Positions 9,151 through 18,542 of a stretch of 64,000 bases of DNA are shown here, in pieces. A program made the translations under genes and the position numbers. A model generated the notes under the pieces. The model had not been told where the DNA came from. It saw nothing but the letters and a program-made list of their open reading frames with translations, and did not search any database. Location: NCBI RefSeq assembly GCF_003590335.1, contig NZ_MIET01000030.1, positions 1-64,000 on the forward strand. The letters run 5' to 3'. The DNA comes from Pseudoalteromonas sp. MSK9-3. Its GTDB lineage: Bacteria > Pseudomonadota > Gammaproteobacteria > Enterobacterales > Alteromonadaceae. The first letter of the stretch is position 1. Every line of letters starts with the position of its first letter.

Positions 9151-10211
9151 AGTTTAGTTATTTTGCTGCTTTTATTTATTTTATGTAAATCTTCTGGCTT
9201 GCCGATATCAGCCCAAGTTTCATGCATAGGAAACACAATGGTTTTCATATTATTTTTCATCAAAGATGTGAACAATTGTGGCATATCACTCGCTTTATTG
9301 TCATAAAGGTGATTGATTGCGTCTTTATTTAATACGTAAACGCCTGCATTGATTTGTGACTTTATGATAGGTTTTTCTTTAAAGCCTAAAATGTTAATAC
9401 CATCATTTTCTACGACACCGAACGGGTTCTGCCATTCGTGTGCTCTGACTGCCATGGTAGCGATCGCACCATTTTCAATGTGAAAGGTGAGAAAATCACT
9501 GAAGCGAAGGTCAGACATTACATCGCCATTAGTGACGACAAACTGTTTATGAGGGCTTGATTTCAATTGGGCCAGCGCACCGGCAGTACCTAAAGGCTCC
9601 TGTTCCTCTAAGTATTCGATGTTAATATTCCAGCGCTTGCCTGTGCCAAAATATTGCTTAATTTTCTCACCTAAATAATTAATCGAAATAATAAAAGTTG
9701 AAAACCCTTCCTCCTTTGCTCGCTCAATAATATGCTCTAGCATAGGCTTACCAGCAACTTTTAACATAGGCTTTGGGCATGTATTTGTATAAGGTCTTAA
9801 CCTGCTTCCTAAACCACCAGCCATTATGACAAAAGGGACCTCAATAGTGGGGTCACATGGCTCAATGTCTTCCCATATATGCAGGCCTATTACTTGATGC
9901 TCGTCATTTACAATAGGCACTTTGTGTACTTTGTTTACCTTCATAAGGTGCACTACTTGACTCCGATTGATATGGGGAGTGACAACCAGTGGCGTTGTAT
10001 GCATGATTCGGTTTATTGGAGCATCTAAAGGAAGCTCTTTAAGCAAAGCTCTCCTAATATCTCCATCAGTGACAGTACCGAGCAAAGTATTTTCGTTATC
10101 TACAATGAGCGCAATTTGCAAGCCACTCTCATCGATCGTCCTAACGGCATCCCTAATTGAGTGTTTAGTAAGTAATAGGCATTTATGCCATTGAATATTT
10201 TGTTTTGACAC
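9147..10211 (-). CDS. CBS-domain nucleotidyltransferase (PtmE-like)
   Basis: 354 residues. Residues 1-120 hold two CBS repeats (ALIVDNENTLLGTVTDGDIRRAL and VPIVNDEHQVIGLHIWEDI). Residues about 125-354 form a nucleotidyltransferase A domain with MAGGLGSRLRPYT, CPKPMLKVAGKPML and GTAGAL. The same CBS-plus-transferase layout is found in PtmE of Campylobacter, which makes GDP-glucosamine in the legionaminic acid route. No other legionaminic-specific gene was recognised here, so the substrate is open. CBS domains usually sense adenine nucleotides. A 9-base gap follows the radical SAM gene. Confidence 0.75.
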   Translation of the reverse strand: MSKQNIQWHKCLLLTKHSIRDAVRTIDESGLQIALIVDNENTLLGTVTDGDIRRALLKELPLDAPINRIMHTTPLVVTPHINRSQVVHLMKVNKVHKVPIVNDEHQVIGLHIWEDIEPCDPTIEVPFVIMAGGLGSRLRPYTNTCPKPMLKVAGKPMLEHIIERAKEEGFSTFIISINYLGEKIKQYFGTGKRWNINIEYLEEQEPLGTAGALAQLKSSPHKQFVVTNGDVMSDLRFSDFLTFHIENGAIATMAVRAHEWQNPFGVVENDGINILGFKEKPIIKSQINAGVYVLNKDAINHLYDNKASDMPQLFTSLMKNNMKTIVFPMHETWADIGKPEDLHKINKSSKITKL

Positions 10212-10220
10212 TTAAATGCC

Positions 10221-11249
10221 TCAATATTTAGCTAGTGGACAACGTGCACATGCAGGTATTTCATGAGACCGTCCTTCAGCATGTAACTTTCTTAGCTTAC
10301 TATATTCATCACCTTGCCAAATTTCGGAGATGGTTTGTTCATGTACATTGCCGACAACCAGTTCCCTCTTACTATCAATACAACATACCGTGGCGACACC
10401 ATCTGGGTGAACAAACATGCGTTGCCATAATTGTGGGCAACAGAATCTATTGTCTCTTGCAGTGAGGTCAATTAAAGTCATTTCGCTGTTATTTTGGTCA
10501 CCGTGATCTAGGTAATCCACATAAGCAACGGCATCTACAATCGGTTCAAATAATGCTTTGAATTTGGGCCATTCGTCTTGGTTTTCTTTCATTAGCACCA
10601 TAGAAACACGAGTAAAGGGCTTTATTGAGCCACGTTCATCACGCATTTTAATAAAACGCTTAATATTACCAAGCACTTCCTCATACTCAGCGCCTTCTCT
10701 AATTTTTTCATATTGTGATTTGGTTGGCGAATCAAAAGAGAAGAATAATTTGTCGATACCTGAGCTCAGAAGCTTTTCAGCATTTTTTTCTGATAGATAG
10801 GTGGCATTGGTATTAAACATAACATCAATAACCCCTTTTTCTTTCGCATACTCAATCATTTTAAATAGCTTTGGGTTTAATAATGGCTCACCGAGGTAGT
10901 TATATTTAACTGATCGCAGGCCATTAGTAACACCTTCATCAATTAACTTTTTATAAAGCTCAAAATCAAAATTCTCTACTTTCCAAAACGTTCCATTAGC
11001 TTCCATTTCTGTGCGTGGACACATAGTACATTTTAAGTTGCATGAGCTGGTTGCTTCGATATCAAGGTGAATGGGGAACTGTTGGACAATACGGTTTTTT
11101 GGGTGGCTCTCCCATTCCTCTCTATAATCCCAATACTCTTTTGGTAACGTTGACTCCCAACGTTCAATTTTTTCGTTGGTATCAACATGGTAATTGTGAT
11201 CTATGGGTGTATCTACATCAAAGTCCGCAGCTAGGTTATTATTACTCAT
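10221..11249 (-). CDS. Radical SAM/SPASM protein
   Basis: 342 residues from the ATG at 11249, chosen because AAGGGG lies five bases before it; an upstream in-frame ATG at 11270 lacks such a site. The radical SAM cluster motif is C70-NLK-C74-TM-C77. The C-terminal part has further cysteines (RFCCPQLW, ATVCCID, CARCPL) that fit a SPASM domain with auxiliary iron-sulfur clusters. The family carries out radical chemistry on peptides, sugars and other small molecules; in this setting deoxygenation, epimerisation or carbon-carbon rearrangement of a sugar is plausible but not shown. It follows a 200-base spacer and may head its own transcript. Confidence 0.78.
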   Translation of the reverse strand: MSNNNLAADFDVDTPIDHNYHVDTNEKIERWESTLPKEYWDYREEWESHPKNRIVQQFPIHLDIEATSSCNLKCTMCPRTEMEANGTFWKVENFDFELYKKLIDEGVTNGLRSVKYNYLGEPLLNPKLFKMIEYAKEKGVIDVMFNTNATYLSEKNAEKLLSSGIDKLFFSFDSPTKSQYEKIREGAEYEEVLGNIKRFIKMRDERGSIKPFTRVSMVLMKENQDEWPKFKALFEPIVDAVAYVDYLDHGDQNNSEMTLIDLTARDNRFCCPQLWQRMFVHPDGVATVCCIDSKRELVVGNVHEQTISEIWQGDEYSKLRKLHAEGRSHEIPACARCPLAKY

Positions 11250-11451
11250 ATTTACCCCTTTAAAACCCATTATTATTGAGCATGGTTTGTAACCGTAAAT
11301 AGTATTTCTCAGTGCTTGCCTTTAATAATTGTGACAACGTTTTATCGCAATGTAGTAAGCCTGATTTATTCAATATTTTTAAAACTTTGTTGAGATGAGA
11401 AATTATGAAATATAGCCTGGCTGATCCGAAATATTCCACTCATTTAGCATA

Positions 11452-12495
11452 TTACTTTTCTACATGACAACAAATTAACGCTCTCACGATTGACTTATTC
11501 TCTAAATCTTGAAGTGCTTCGTTAATTTCTTCAAGAGCGTACTCTTTTGAAATAAGCGGTGCAATGTTTAGAGATTGGTTATTATATAAATCGGCAAACA
11601 TTGGAATATCTTTATCTGGATTGCTGCCTCCACCCCAACTACCACGAATAGATTTACCTCGATGGAATGCATGTGGCTCTAATTGAATCTTTAATTCATT
11701 GCTTGGATGAGAAGCGAAAATGCATTGTCCACCTGCATCTCTCACAGATTCGAAAGCCTGCTCAATCGTCTGTGTTGTGCCACCTGCTTCAATGCTGTAG
11801 TCAACCCCAGTATTATCAGTTAATGCAAGGATTGCTGCGATGGGATCGTGGTTACTGGCATTTATTATGTCAGTTGCACCTAACTCTTTTGCAAGTTCAA
11901 GCTTCTCATCAGTGACATCAATAGCAATGAGTTTGGTTGGGTTAAATAACTTGGCGGCTAATAAAGCACTCATGCCCACTCCACCAAGGCCAAATATCGC
12001 AATGGTTTTGTTTTTTTCAGGTTTTAATTCATTGAATACTAAGCCAAGCCCTGTCGGCAATGCACAACCAAGTAACATAGCTAGCTTTTCAGGGAATTGA
12101 TGAGGTAATTTTACGACTCTGTTTTCTGCGACAATACTTTGTTCTGCAAGTGTGGTCGCCCCTCCAGAGTTAATAACATAATTATCGTGGGGGTACTTCC
12201 CGCCAGGCGCATCGATACCCTGACCTTTTATCCAGCCAATAACGACTTTGTCTCCGGGTTGTACTTTAGTAACACCTAGGCCAATCGCCTCAACGATACC
12301 AACACCTTCGTGACCGAGTAAATGAGGCAAGTATTTATCTTCTCCCCTTCCTCCACTGACTTCCATTAACTGTGAATGGCATAGCCCACTATAGATTATT
12401 TTTACCTGTACTTGTCCACGATTTAACTCTGGAAGTTCAATATTTTCAATGATTTTTAGTGGTTTGCCAGTTTCAAATAATACAGCAGCTTTCAT
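11452..12495 (-). CDS. Zinc-dependent alcohol dehydrogenase (MDR)
   Basis: 347 residues of the medium-chain dehydrogenase family. Catalytic-zinc ligands are visible as C39, the H62-E63 pair in GHEGVG, and a later cysteine in LLGCALPTG. The NAD(P) loop is FGLGGVG near residue 170. The four-cysteine structural zinc lobe expected at about residues 90-115 is absent; that stretch has no cysteine (IKGQGIDAPGGKY). It probably oxidises or reduces a hydroxyl/keto group on a sugar or small alcohol. Its start abuts the stop of the kinase gene upstream. Confidence 0.8.
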   Translation of the reverse strand: MKAAVLFETGKPLKIIENIELPELNRGQVQVKIIYSGLCHSQLMEVSGGRGEDKYLPHLLGHEGVGIVEAIGLGVTKVQPGDKVVIGWIKGQGIDAPGGKYPHDNYVINSGGATTLAEQSIVAENRVVKLPHQFPEKLAMLLGCALPTGLGLVFNELKPEKNKTIAIFGLGGVGMSALLAAKLFNPTKLIAIDVTDEKLELAKELGATDIINASNHDPIAAILALTDNTGVDYSIEAGGTTQTIEQAFESVRDAGGQCIFASHPSNELKIQLEPHAFHRGKSIRGSWGGGSNPDKDIPMFADLYNNQSLNIAPLISKEYALEEINEALQDLENKSIVRALICCHVEK

Positions 12496-13512
12496 TTACA
12501 TGTCCCTTAATTTTGTTTTAACATTGAGAACTCTTGTTGGGATCTCAGATAAATACTGAGCGCTCTTCGCGAGTTGTTTCTCTTGTGCCTCACAGAGTTG
12601 TTGTTCTATAGATTTTATGCAAGAGTTATTCCAAGAAAACTTTCTGCGGGTCTGAACATGAGGTAAGAATTCATTCAACATTATTAGCGTCCACTTCAAT
12701 AAGGTTAACTCAAAAACAACAGCAAAATTAGCTGATTGTTCCTTTACTGTTGAGAAAATACTTAGTTCGAGCAAGTTTGGTAGATAAGATAAAGAAATTG
12801 GGATAGCTGGTTGCGCATAAAAATCACAAATAAGCTTCCACGGTGTATCTATGCCTGCGTATTCAAAGTCTATAAACGTTACTTGATGGTGTTCTTCAAT
12901 GGCATTATGAAAACCAAAATCAGAAGCTGAAACACAACTTCTTTCGATAGAGAGGTGCCAGCTATCATTGGTTTGCTGTTTTAGATCATCGAGCCTTTGT
13001 TGAACCTGTGTCAAAATGTTTGTAAAAGGCGTTACATGGCGTTCTGAAACTGTTGCAGATGATAGGTTAGTGAGTCGTGTTTGTACTATTTCTATGAACC
13101 CATAAAGGGTATCAGGACTTTCGGATGCTATGTTTAAGCACTCTTTAATACCTATTATTGAGTTAGATTGAATAATAAACTGAGCAGCTTCATTAACATG
13201 CCAATCAGTGATGTTAGTGATCGGGTGCCCCTCGATAAATTGATATAAAGCCATGAGTAAGTTAGTGTCATAACAGAGCGGTTTAGATACGCGTTTTATA
13301 CCGGCATTGAATAATGTTTGAGTAAATACAAACTCATTCTGCAATTTATATTGTGCAGAATGTGACGGTGCGAAGCACTTTAATAAATATATACTTTCGG
13401 GTGTTACGATCTTGCATACTTGATTATTTGCACCCGCAGAAATGGTGTGAATTTGCCAAGACGATTCATTTAAATGTTGTGTTAGGAAACGCTCAATATT
13501 AGTGTTCATCAT
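12496..13512 (-). CDS. APH-fold phosphotransferase
   Basis: 338 residues with the aminoglycoside/choline kinase fold. The catalytic loop is SASDFGFHN, where Asp and Asn sit as in the HxDxxxxN motif, followed by FIDFEYAG with the metal-binding acidic residue and PWKLICDFY. The N-terminal lobe shows IYLLKCF with the ATP-contacting lysine. In a sugar operon it most likely phosphorylates a sugar or amino alcohol. It overlaps the HAD phosphatase gene by four bases, so a kinase/phosphatase pair is encoded together. Confidence 0.68.
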   Translation of the reverse strand: MMNTNIERFLTQHLNESSWQIHTISAGANNQVCKIVTPESIYLLKCFAPSHSAQYKLQNEFVFTQTLFNAGIKRVSKPLCYDTNLLMALYQFIEGHPITNITDWHVNEAAQFIIQSNSIIGIKECLNIASESPDTLYGFIEIVQTRLTNLSSATVSERHVTPFTNILTQVQQRLDDLKQQTNDSWHLSIERSCVSASDFGFHNAIEEHHQVTFIDFEYAGIDTPWKLICDFYAQPAIPISLSYLPNLLELSIFSTVKEQSANFAVVFELTLLKWTLIMLNEFLPHVQTRRKFSWNNSCIKSIEQQLCEAQEKQLAKSAQYLSEIPTRVLNVKTKLRDM

Positions 13513-14096
13513 ATTTTCGAATTAAAGTCTGCCCACGTATCGATGCAGTCATACAGTGATGAGCCTTGATCAGAAAATAGTATCTTTTTACACTGTTTAG
13601 GAAATTGGTCATGCGCTAGAATTTCTTCTAGATCATCAATGAAAACATCACACTTATTCAGTTTAATTTGCTCCACCTTTTCTGACTTAGTTTCATTAAA
13701 GTAGATATCGTTAACGTTAATTGGAGCAGTCCCACATTCAGTAAACCCTTTCTCTTTTAACCAGTGCGTAGCTGCTTGATGTAAATCAGTCGGCTCGCCA
13801 ATGATCGGGTATTTAGTTTTATGAGAAATAATGATGAGCTTATGGCCTTGTTGTTTTAGCTGTTTAAGCACATCTAGGCAATGCTGGTAAGCAGGTGCCA
13901 AGGTGATATGTGAACCATACACAATTCCCTGAAGTTCAGTCCATTTTGGTTCTTGATTTTGCGTAATAAAAAACTCTTTTACTTGTGTTTTTGATTGGCC
14001 TATATGCGGAGGGATCCAGCCTAACTTCCGTGCAACTTCATGAAATACTCCAGTGTAATCTGCAATGGTATTATCAAAGTCAATCCCAATAATCAT
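13509..14096 (-). CDS. HAD-family phosphatase
   Basis: 195 residues. Motif I is IGIDFDNTIAD (catalytic Asp at 6 and 8), motif II IIISHKT, and motif IV VFIDDLEEIL. It is a small haloacid-dehalogenase-type phosphatase with a short cap. It does not look like classical GmhB, but it occupies the place where a heptose or octose bisphosphate phosphatase would be expected, between the transketolase and kinase genes. The overlaps on both sides are four bases. Confidence 0.72.
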   Translation of the reverse strand: MIIGIDFDNTIADYTGVFHEVARKLGWIPPHIGQSKTQVKEFFITQNQEPKWTELQGIVYGSHITLAPAYQHCLDVLKQLKQQGHKLIIISHKTKYPIIGEPTDLHQAATHWLKEKGFTECGTAPINVNDIYFNETKSEKVEQIKLNKCDVFIDDLEEILAHDQFPKQCKKILFSDQGSSLYDCIDTWADFNSKI

Positions 14097-15013
14097 AGTA
14101 CATCCCTCTCAACTAATTGACTGATAATATTCTCTACTGTCAGTCCTGCTTTTTTGCGGGCGTCTTCACAGCTATGCACTTGATCAATAAAGTGGTCAGG
14201 GATGCCGAAACGATGGATTTTAGGTGCATAAGTTAATGCTGAAATGTGTTCTAAGACAGCGCTGCCAAAGCCACCATTCACATTATGCTCTTCCAGGGTG
14301 ATTATGTGCTTAAAGCGTTGACTTACGGCATTTAAGTAATCAGTATCAAGGGGCTTAACGGTATGGTAACTCACTAACTCAACTGATATGCCGCGGGCCT
14401 CTAAAGAGCGATACAATGCTTGGGCTAATGGCATGATAGTACCTGTTGATAGTATTACTAATTGGGTACCGTGTTCCATCCTAAAGGCATGTCCAAACTG
14501 CAGATCAGGTTGGTTTTGGTGTACTTTAGGTTCATTCTTTTTACCAATTCTAAAATAGCACGGTTTATTTAATGCAATAAGTTGTGGCATTAATATTTCT
14601 AGCTCTTCGGCATCGGCAGGGCATACGATATTCATATTTGGCAGACTCCGCATCAATGCAATGTCTTCAAAAGAATGATGGGTGGGCCCTAAATTAGCAT
14701 AAGATAGCCCTGAACCAGTGCCAACAATGATCACTGGCTGATTTTGGTATGCAATATCAATTTTAATTTGTTCAAAATTACGAGATGTCGTAAATGGGGT
14801 GATAGTATAAATAAATGGTTTATGACCCATCATGGCAGAACCGGCAGCCATAGATGCCATATTCGCTTCGGCAATACCGGCATTAATTGTACGTTCTGCA
14901 GCAAACTCTTTCAGTGGATTAAAGAGTCTGTTGCCTATGTCGGCATAATAAAGTAAGAGGCTTTCATCAACTTTTGCGAGTTCGGTTAATACACGAGCAA
15001 AGGCATTTCTCAT
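14093..15013 (-). CDS. Transketolase, C-terminal subunit
   Basis: 306 residues covering the pyrimidine-binding and C-terminal domains of a thiamine-diphosphate transketolase: NAGIAEANMASMAAGSAM with the glutamate that activates the cofactor, PTHHSFEDIALMRSLPN, and ITLEEHNVNGGFGSAV in the last domain. It must pair with the product of the adjacent gene to form an active enzyme. Split transketolases of this kind are frequent in sugar and secondary-metabolite clusters, where they transfer a two-carbon ketol unit. Confidence 0.85.
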   Translation of the reverse strand: MRNAFARVLTELAKVDESLLLYYADIGNRLFNPLKEFAAERTINAGIAEANMASMAAGSAMMGHKPFIYTITPFTTSRNFEQIKIDIAYQNQPVIIVGTGSGLSYANLGPTHHSFEDIALMRSLPNMNIVCPADAEELEILMPQLIALNKPCYFRIGKKNEPKVHQNQPDLQFGHAFRMEHGTQLVILSTGTIMPLAQALYRSLEARGISVELVSYHTVKPLDTDYLNAVSQRFKHIITLEEHNVNGGFGSAVLEHISALTYAPKIHRFGIPDHFIDQVHSCEDARKKAGLTVENIISQLVERDVL

Positions 15014-15813
15014 TGTAGTCCCAGCTCCTTCTTTGCCATGATTACTTCATCAGAGTTAGGGATACGGTAATGCCAATTATTGTCATTTTCCATAAATGAA
15101 ATACCTTTGCCTTTAACTGTATCTGCCACAATACAGACCGGTTTAGAAATTAGCTTTGCTTCTTTAAGCGCTGACTCTAACGCATCTGTGTCATGGCCAT
15201 CGAGTCGAATTGTGTGCCAGCCAAACGCGGCCCACTTTTTTTCTAATGGTTCTAAATGCATAATTTGACAGCTTTCACCTGTGCCCTGTAATTTATTAAA
15301 ATCTACAATTGCCACTAAATTATCAAGCTGTTTGCCAGCGGCAAACATTGCAGCTTCCCATACAGTTCCTTCATTGAGCTCACCATCCCCCATGAGCACA
15401 TAGAAGTGATTTGGCATGTTTTGTAATTTACAGCTGAGTGCCATGCCAGTTGCTAAAGACAATGCATGGCCTAGTGAGCCAGACACTGCTTCTACACCGG
15501 CAGGGGCATTGACTCCTGGATGCTCTTCAAACCGACTATTGGTTTGCCCGTGTTCGTAAAGCGCGTCAATATCGAAAAAACCACGATAGGCCAAAGTTGT
15601 ATATAGTGCACTTGCGGCATGGCCTTTCCCGAGTAAAAAATAATCTCTGTCGCGCGCATTTGGTTGCTGAGGATCTATGCGCATTATTTTCCAGTAAAGT
15701 ACGCTAAGAATGTCTATTGCGGACAGGCAACTTCCTAGGTGCGGTGTTTTTGTTTTAGATGAAACATCACATAATGTGTGCCTCATTTTTGCACTGATTG
15801 CTGTGATATCCAT
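15010..15813 (-). CDS. Transketolase, N-terminal subunit
   Basis: 267 residues from the ATG at 15813, which shares a base with the stop of the upstream methyltransferase gene (TAATG); an in-frame TTG lies 15 bases further up. It holds the diphosphate-binding domain: GKGHAASALYTTLAY, the thiamine motif GDGELNEGTVWEAA ending in IVDFNKLQ, and the loop HLGSCLSAIDIL. Together with the next gene it is predicted to move a ketol group between sugar phosphates, for example to make sedoheptulose 7-phosphate for the GmhA-like enzyme of this cluster. Confidence 0.85.
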   Translation of the reverse strand: MDITAISAKMRHTLCDVSSKTKTPHLGSCLSAIDILSVLYWKIMRIDPQQPNARDRDYFLLGKGHAASALYTTLAYRGFFDIDALYEHGQTNSRFEEHPGVNAPAGVEAVSGSLGHALSLATGMALSCKLQNMPNHFYVLMGDGELNEGTVWEAAMFAAGKQLDNLVAIVDFNKLQGTGESCQIMHLEPLEKKWAAFGWHTIRLDGHDTDALESALKEAKLISKPVCIVADTVKGKGISFMENDNNWHYRIPNSDEVIMAKKELGLQ

Positions 15814-16475
15814 TATGGTATGAACCAATAGAAATCACCGGTGTACCCGTGATCTTGAAAAAAGATTTTCCAGTCATCTACATGCATAATCGTTTTTGCA
15901 GTCAAAGCCCACTCTAGCATACGTTCTTTTTCTTCATCATCTCGGTATGCATCGACCGTTATGAATGATTTTCCTATACTGACCCGCTCAATCTCTTGTA
16001 AAGCAATACCACATTCTTTTTCATCGAGGTTATGGATTGTGTTAATTGACATAACAGCATCAAAGCTATTATCTTCGAATGGTAACGCTTTAGCATTACC
16101 AAGCTGCAATAAGTCTTTTACTTCTGGTTTTGCATTTTCGAGGGCATACTGTGAAATATCAAGGCCTGTCAGTGATATGTTGGGTATGTGTTGTATTAAA
16201 TCATAAAGCATAAACCCTTTCGCACACCCTATATCTAACAGTGAACTATTGCTTGTTAGGTTAAAATGAGATTGAATATCAGGGACTACAGGTTGCCAAA
16301 AACGTGGCATATAGCTAAAGCCACCATACCCATAAGTACGATCACCATCAAAAAAATCTTTACCATATTGACGAGCAATGTCCCTGTCAGCTTCTGTTAT
16401 TATTTTTGCTCTTCCTTTTGTGTCCCTTTTTGATTGAGGGTAATTCTTTAAAAGGTTGATTTCATTTCCTAGCAT
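15813..16475 (-). CDS. Class I SAM methyltransferase
   Basis: 220 residues. The SAM loop is LLDIGCAKGFML, followed by LTGLDISQYAL (acidic residue for the SAM ribose) and FDAVMSINTIHNLD. This is a Methyltransf_11-type core with no extra domain, so O-, N- or C-methylation cannot be told apart. It follows another methyltransferase-like gene by two bases. Confidence 0.72.
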   Translation of the reverse strand: MLGNEINLLKNYPQSKRDTKGRAKIITEADRDIARQYGKDFFDGDRTYGYGGFSYMPRFWQPVVPDIQSHFNLTSNSSLLDIGCAKGFMLYDLIQHIPNISLTGLDISQYALENAKPEVKDLLQLGNAKALPFEDNSFDAVMSINTIHNLDEKECGIALQEIERVSIGKSFITVDAYRDDEEKERMLEWALTAKTIMHVDDWKIFFQDHGYTGDFYWFIP

Positions 16476-16477
16476 GG

Positions 16478-17527
16478 TTATTGACCTATAAAATATCCGC
16501 TGAATCTATAATCTTGAGTACTAAACTGTTTCAGGTAACTCTCGATAACAGTCGAGTGAATGTCAATTGTTAAATATATGTGGTGAATGTTTTCTGGAAC
16601 CTCAGACGGAGAAATTATTGGGATACCATAAATTTCAGTTCCGTGTTTGCTCTGATCGGCATCAATGATAACGAGTACGTTTTTTCTACACTTCTCGATG
16701 GATAGAATATTTTGACTAAACTCACCACCCCCATAGAGGGCAAAGGGTTGCTGAGGCACACTTTTTAAAAACTTTTGAATATCTACTGCCCAGCCAATGC
16801 TCAATTCTAATAGTCTGTTAGCATAAAAGCTGTTTTTCTGTTGAGCATACCTCATTGATAACGTGGTGTATTTCTCTTGCTGAGGTAGCTTAAAGGGGTT
16901 GTTTATTGTTTTTTTTAAAACACAATACAAAAGTAAGTCTTTAAGTGGTAGTTCTTCATATTTATAAAAACTATCTAGCTCATGAAATACGCTTTGGATC
17001 CTGCCGCCATTTTTATCTTCAACAATGGCAAAGTATTCAATTTCATAGTTATTTGCAAGCGCCAATGAAAGAAATAAGTTAGGGTTGTAATTGTAAAAGC
17101 CGTGTTCAAAGAATCTAGAAAATGGTAACGAGTGTATCATGATCCCATTATGGGAGCATGCATCATGCATTGCTTTGAAACAGTTAACTTGATTTATAAT
17201 ATGCTCTGAGGTTCCAAAGTTGGTTACAACATCAAAGCTATCTTCTTCTTGATAATTATCATAATTTAAATCAATACTAATACTGTAGTCTTCACCACTT
17301 AAGTCGATAGCTTTATAAGTAAACCCCAAACCTTCATAAATACTTCTGGCATATATTCCTGATTTAACGGGAATATTACACTTAGAGCATTCATGAGGAG
17401 AAAGTTGAAACTCTTCGGAACGGTAAAAATTACCAAATACTTGTTGGGCCCCAAGATCTAGTACTCGAGAGTTACTGTTCGGAAAATAAGTCAATGTTTT
17501 TTCCAAGACGCTTAATGTCATTCCCAT
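16478..17527 (-). CDS. Methyltransferase-like protein with C-terminal Rossmann domain
   Basis: 349 residues from the ATG at 17527, chosen because GGAGAT lies four bases before it. The first two thirds resemble a SAM methyltransferase (RVLDLGAQQVFGN, YKAIDLSGEDYSI, FDVVTNFGTSEHI), with four cysteine/histidine residues at about 47-55 (HECSKCNI) that could bind zinc. From about residue 260 there is a Rossmann-like domain (FALYGGGEFSQNIL, VLVIIDADQSKHG) like the tail of the C-methyltransferases in this island. The exact reaction is unknown. Confidence 0.55.
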   Translation of the reverse strand: MGMTLSVLEKTLTYFPNSNSRVLDLGAQQVFGNFYRSEEFQLSPHECSKCNIPVKSGIYARSIYEGLGFTYKAIDLSGEDYSISIDLNYDNYQEEDSFDVVTNFGTSEHIINQVNCFKAMHDACSHNGIMIHSLPFSRFFEHGFYNYNPNLFLSLALANNYEIEYFAIVEDKNGGRIQSVFHELDSFYKYEELPLKDLLLYCVLKKTINNPFKLPQQEKYTTLSMRYAQQKNSFYANRLLELSIGWAVDIQKFLKSVPQQPFALYGGGEFSQNILSIEKCRKNVLVIIDADQSKHGTEIYGIPIISPSEVPENIHHIYLTIDIHSTVIESYLKQFSTQDYRFSGYFIGQ

Positions 17528-17543
17528 TAATATCTCCAATCGT

Positions 17544-18542
17544 TTATGTTTTATGAATGTACTCTAAAGGTTGTTTAGATAATACGTTCAAATTATTTGA
17601 GACCCAATTAATTGTTCTTTGTAGTCCGTTTTCGAGTTCTATTTTATCGTCCCAAGAGAGTTCGGCGCGGATTTTTTGGGTATCTAAAAGGTAAGCCGCA
17701 TCTTTGCCTAATCTATCGCCAGTGACTTCACAGACCTTATCAAACGATACATCCATCATGTCACAGAGCATTTCTACAATGGCGCGAATAGTGATCATCC
17801 TTTCAGTTGAAATATGATAAATCTCGCCATTGCTCCCAGATTCACCTATCAGTTGTGTGGCATGCGATACGTCATCTATGTGAATAAACGAGCGGGTGGA
17901 GTGTCCGCCACCATGCAGGGGAAGTTTTTTCCCGAGTAATATATATAAAATAGTACGAGGTATGATTCTATAAAGTTGCTGACCTTCGCCAAAGACATTG
18001 GCAGCTCTAGTAAATACGACTGGAAAATCATAAACATCAGAAAAAGTGTGCAAACTCATATCTGCTGCTGCTCGAGATACTGCATAAGGCGTACTTGGCA
18101 TATAGTTGCGATGTTCAGGCACTAAACCCTCGCAGCTGCCATATACTTCTGGTGTGGATATATGGATATATTTATCAAGCGTATCAAGTTGGCGTAGGGC
18201 ATTGTGTAATTTGATGGTTGAGACTGCATTGGTCATAAACCAATGTTCAGGGTACTCCCAGCTTTGACCAACCATACTTTGTGCTGCAAAATTATATATT
18301 GTGCTTATTTTTTCTCGTTTAATAAGCGAGATAATGTCATCTAGTTGATGATTTAGGTCTAACTGTTTGAATTGTAGCGCACCCTGATAGTTAGTTTGCC
18401 ATTTGTAAGGGAGTAGCGCTTCAACAGGCTCTCGAGAGCGGCTCGCTGCAATAACACGCTTATCTTGGCCTAACATATGGGCACAAAATGAAGCCCCAGA
18501 AAAGGAGTTACTACCAAGTACTAAAATGGGGGAATTACTCAT
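17544..18542 (-). CDS. Extended SDR, NDP-sugar dehydratase/epimerase-like
   Basis: 332 residues with nucleotide loop GSNSFSGASF, NFAAQSMVGQSWEYP and HISTPEVYGS. This layout is shared with GDP-mannose and dTDP-glucose 4,6-dehydratases. The usual YxxxK pair is Y153 with arginine at 157 (PYAVSRAAAD); the codon at 18072-18074 reads CGA. The substitution may change or weaken hydride transfer. The start overlaps the SIS-domain gene by eight bases. A role in making a 4-keto-6-deoxy sugar for the C-methyltransferases is the obvious guess. Confidence 0.72.
   Translation of the reverse strand: MSNSPILVLGSNSFSGASFCAHMLGQDKRVIAASRSREPVEALLPYKWQTNYQGALQFKQLDLNHQLDDIISLIKREKISTIYNFAAQSMVGQSWEYPEHWFMTNAVSTIKLHNALRQLDTLDKYIHISTPEVYGSCEGLVPEHRNYMPSTPYAVSRAAADMSLHTFSDVYDFPVVFTRAANVFGEGQQLYRIIPRTILYILLGKKLPLHGGGHSTRSFIHIDDVSHATQLIGESGSNGEIYHISTERMITIRAIVEMLCDMMDVSFDKVCEVTGDRLGKDAAYLLDTQKIRAELSWDDKIELENGLQRTINWVSNNLNVLSKQPLEYIHKT

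Noticed and set aside
11409..11471. 20-codon plus-strand frame MKYSLADPKYST...
   Set aside because: Very short, no clear ribosome site, overlaps the end of the dehydrogenase gene; no evidence of a real peptide.
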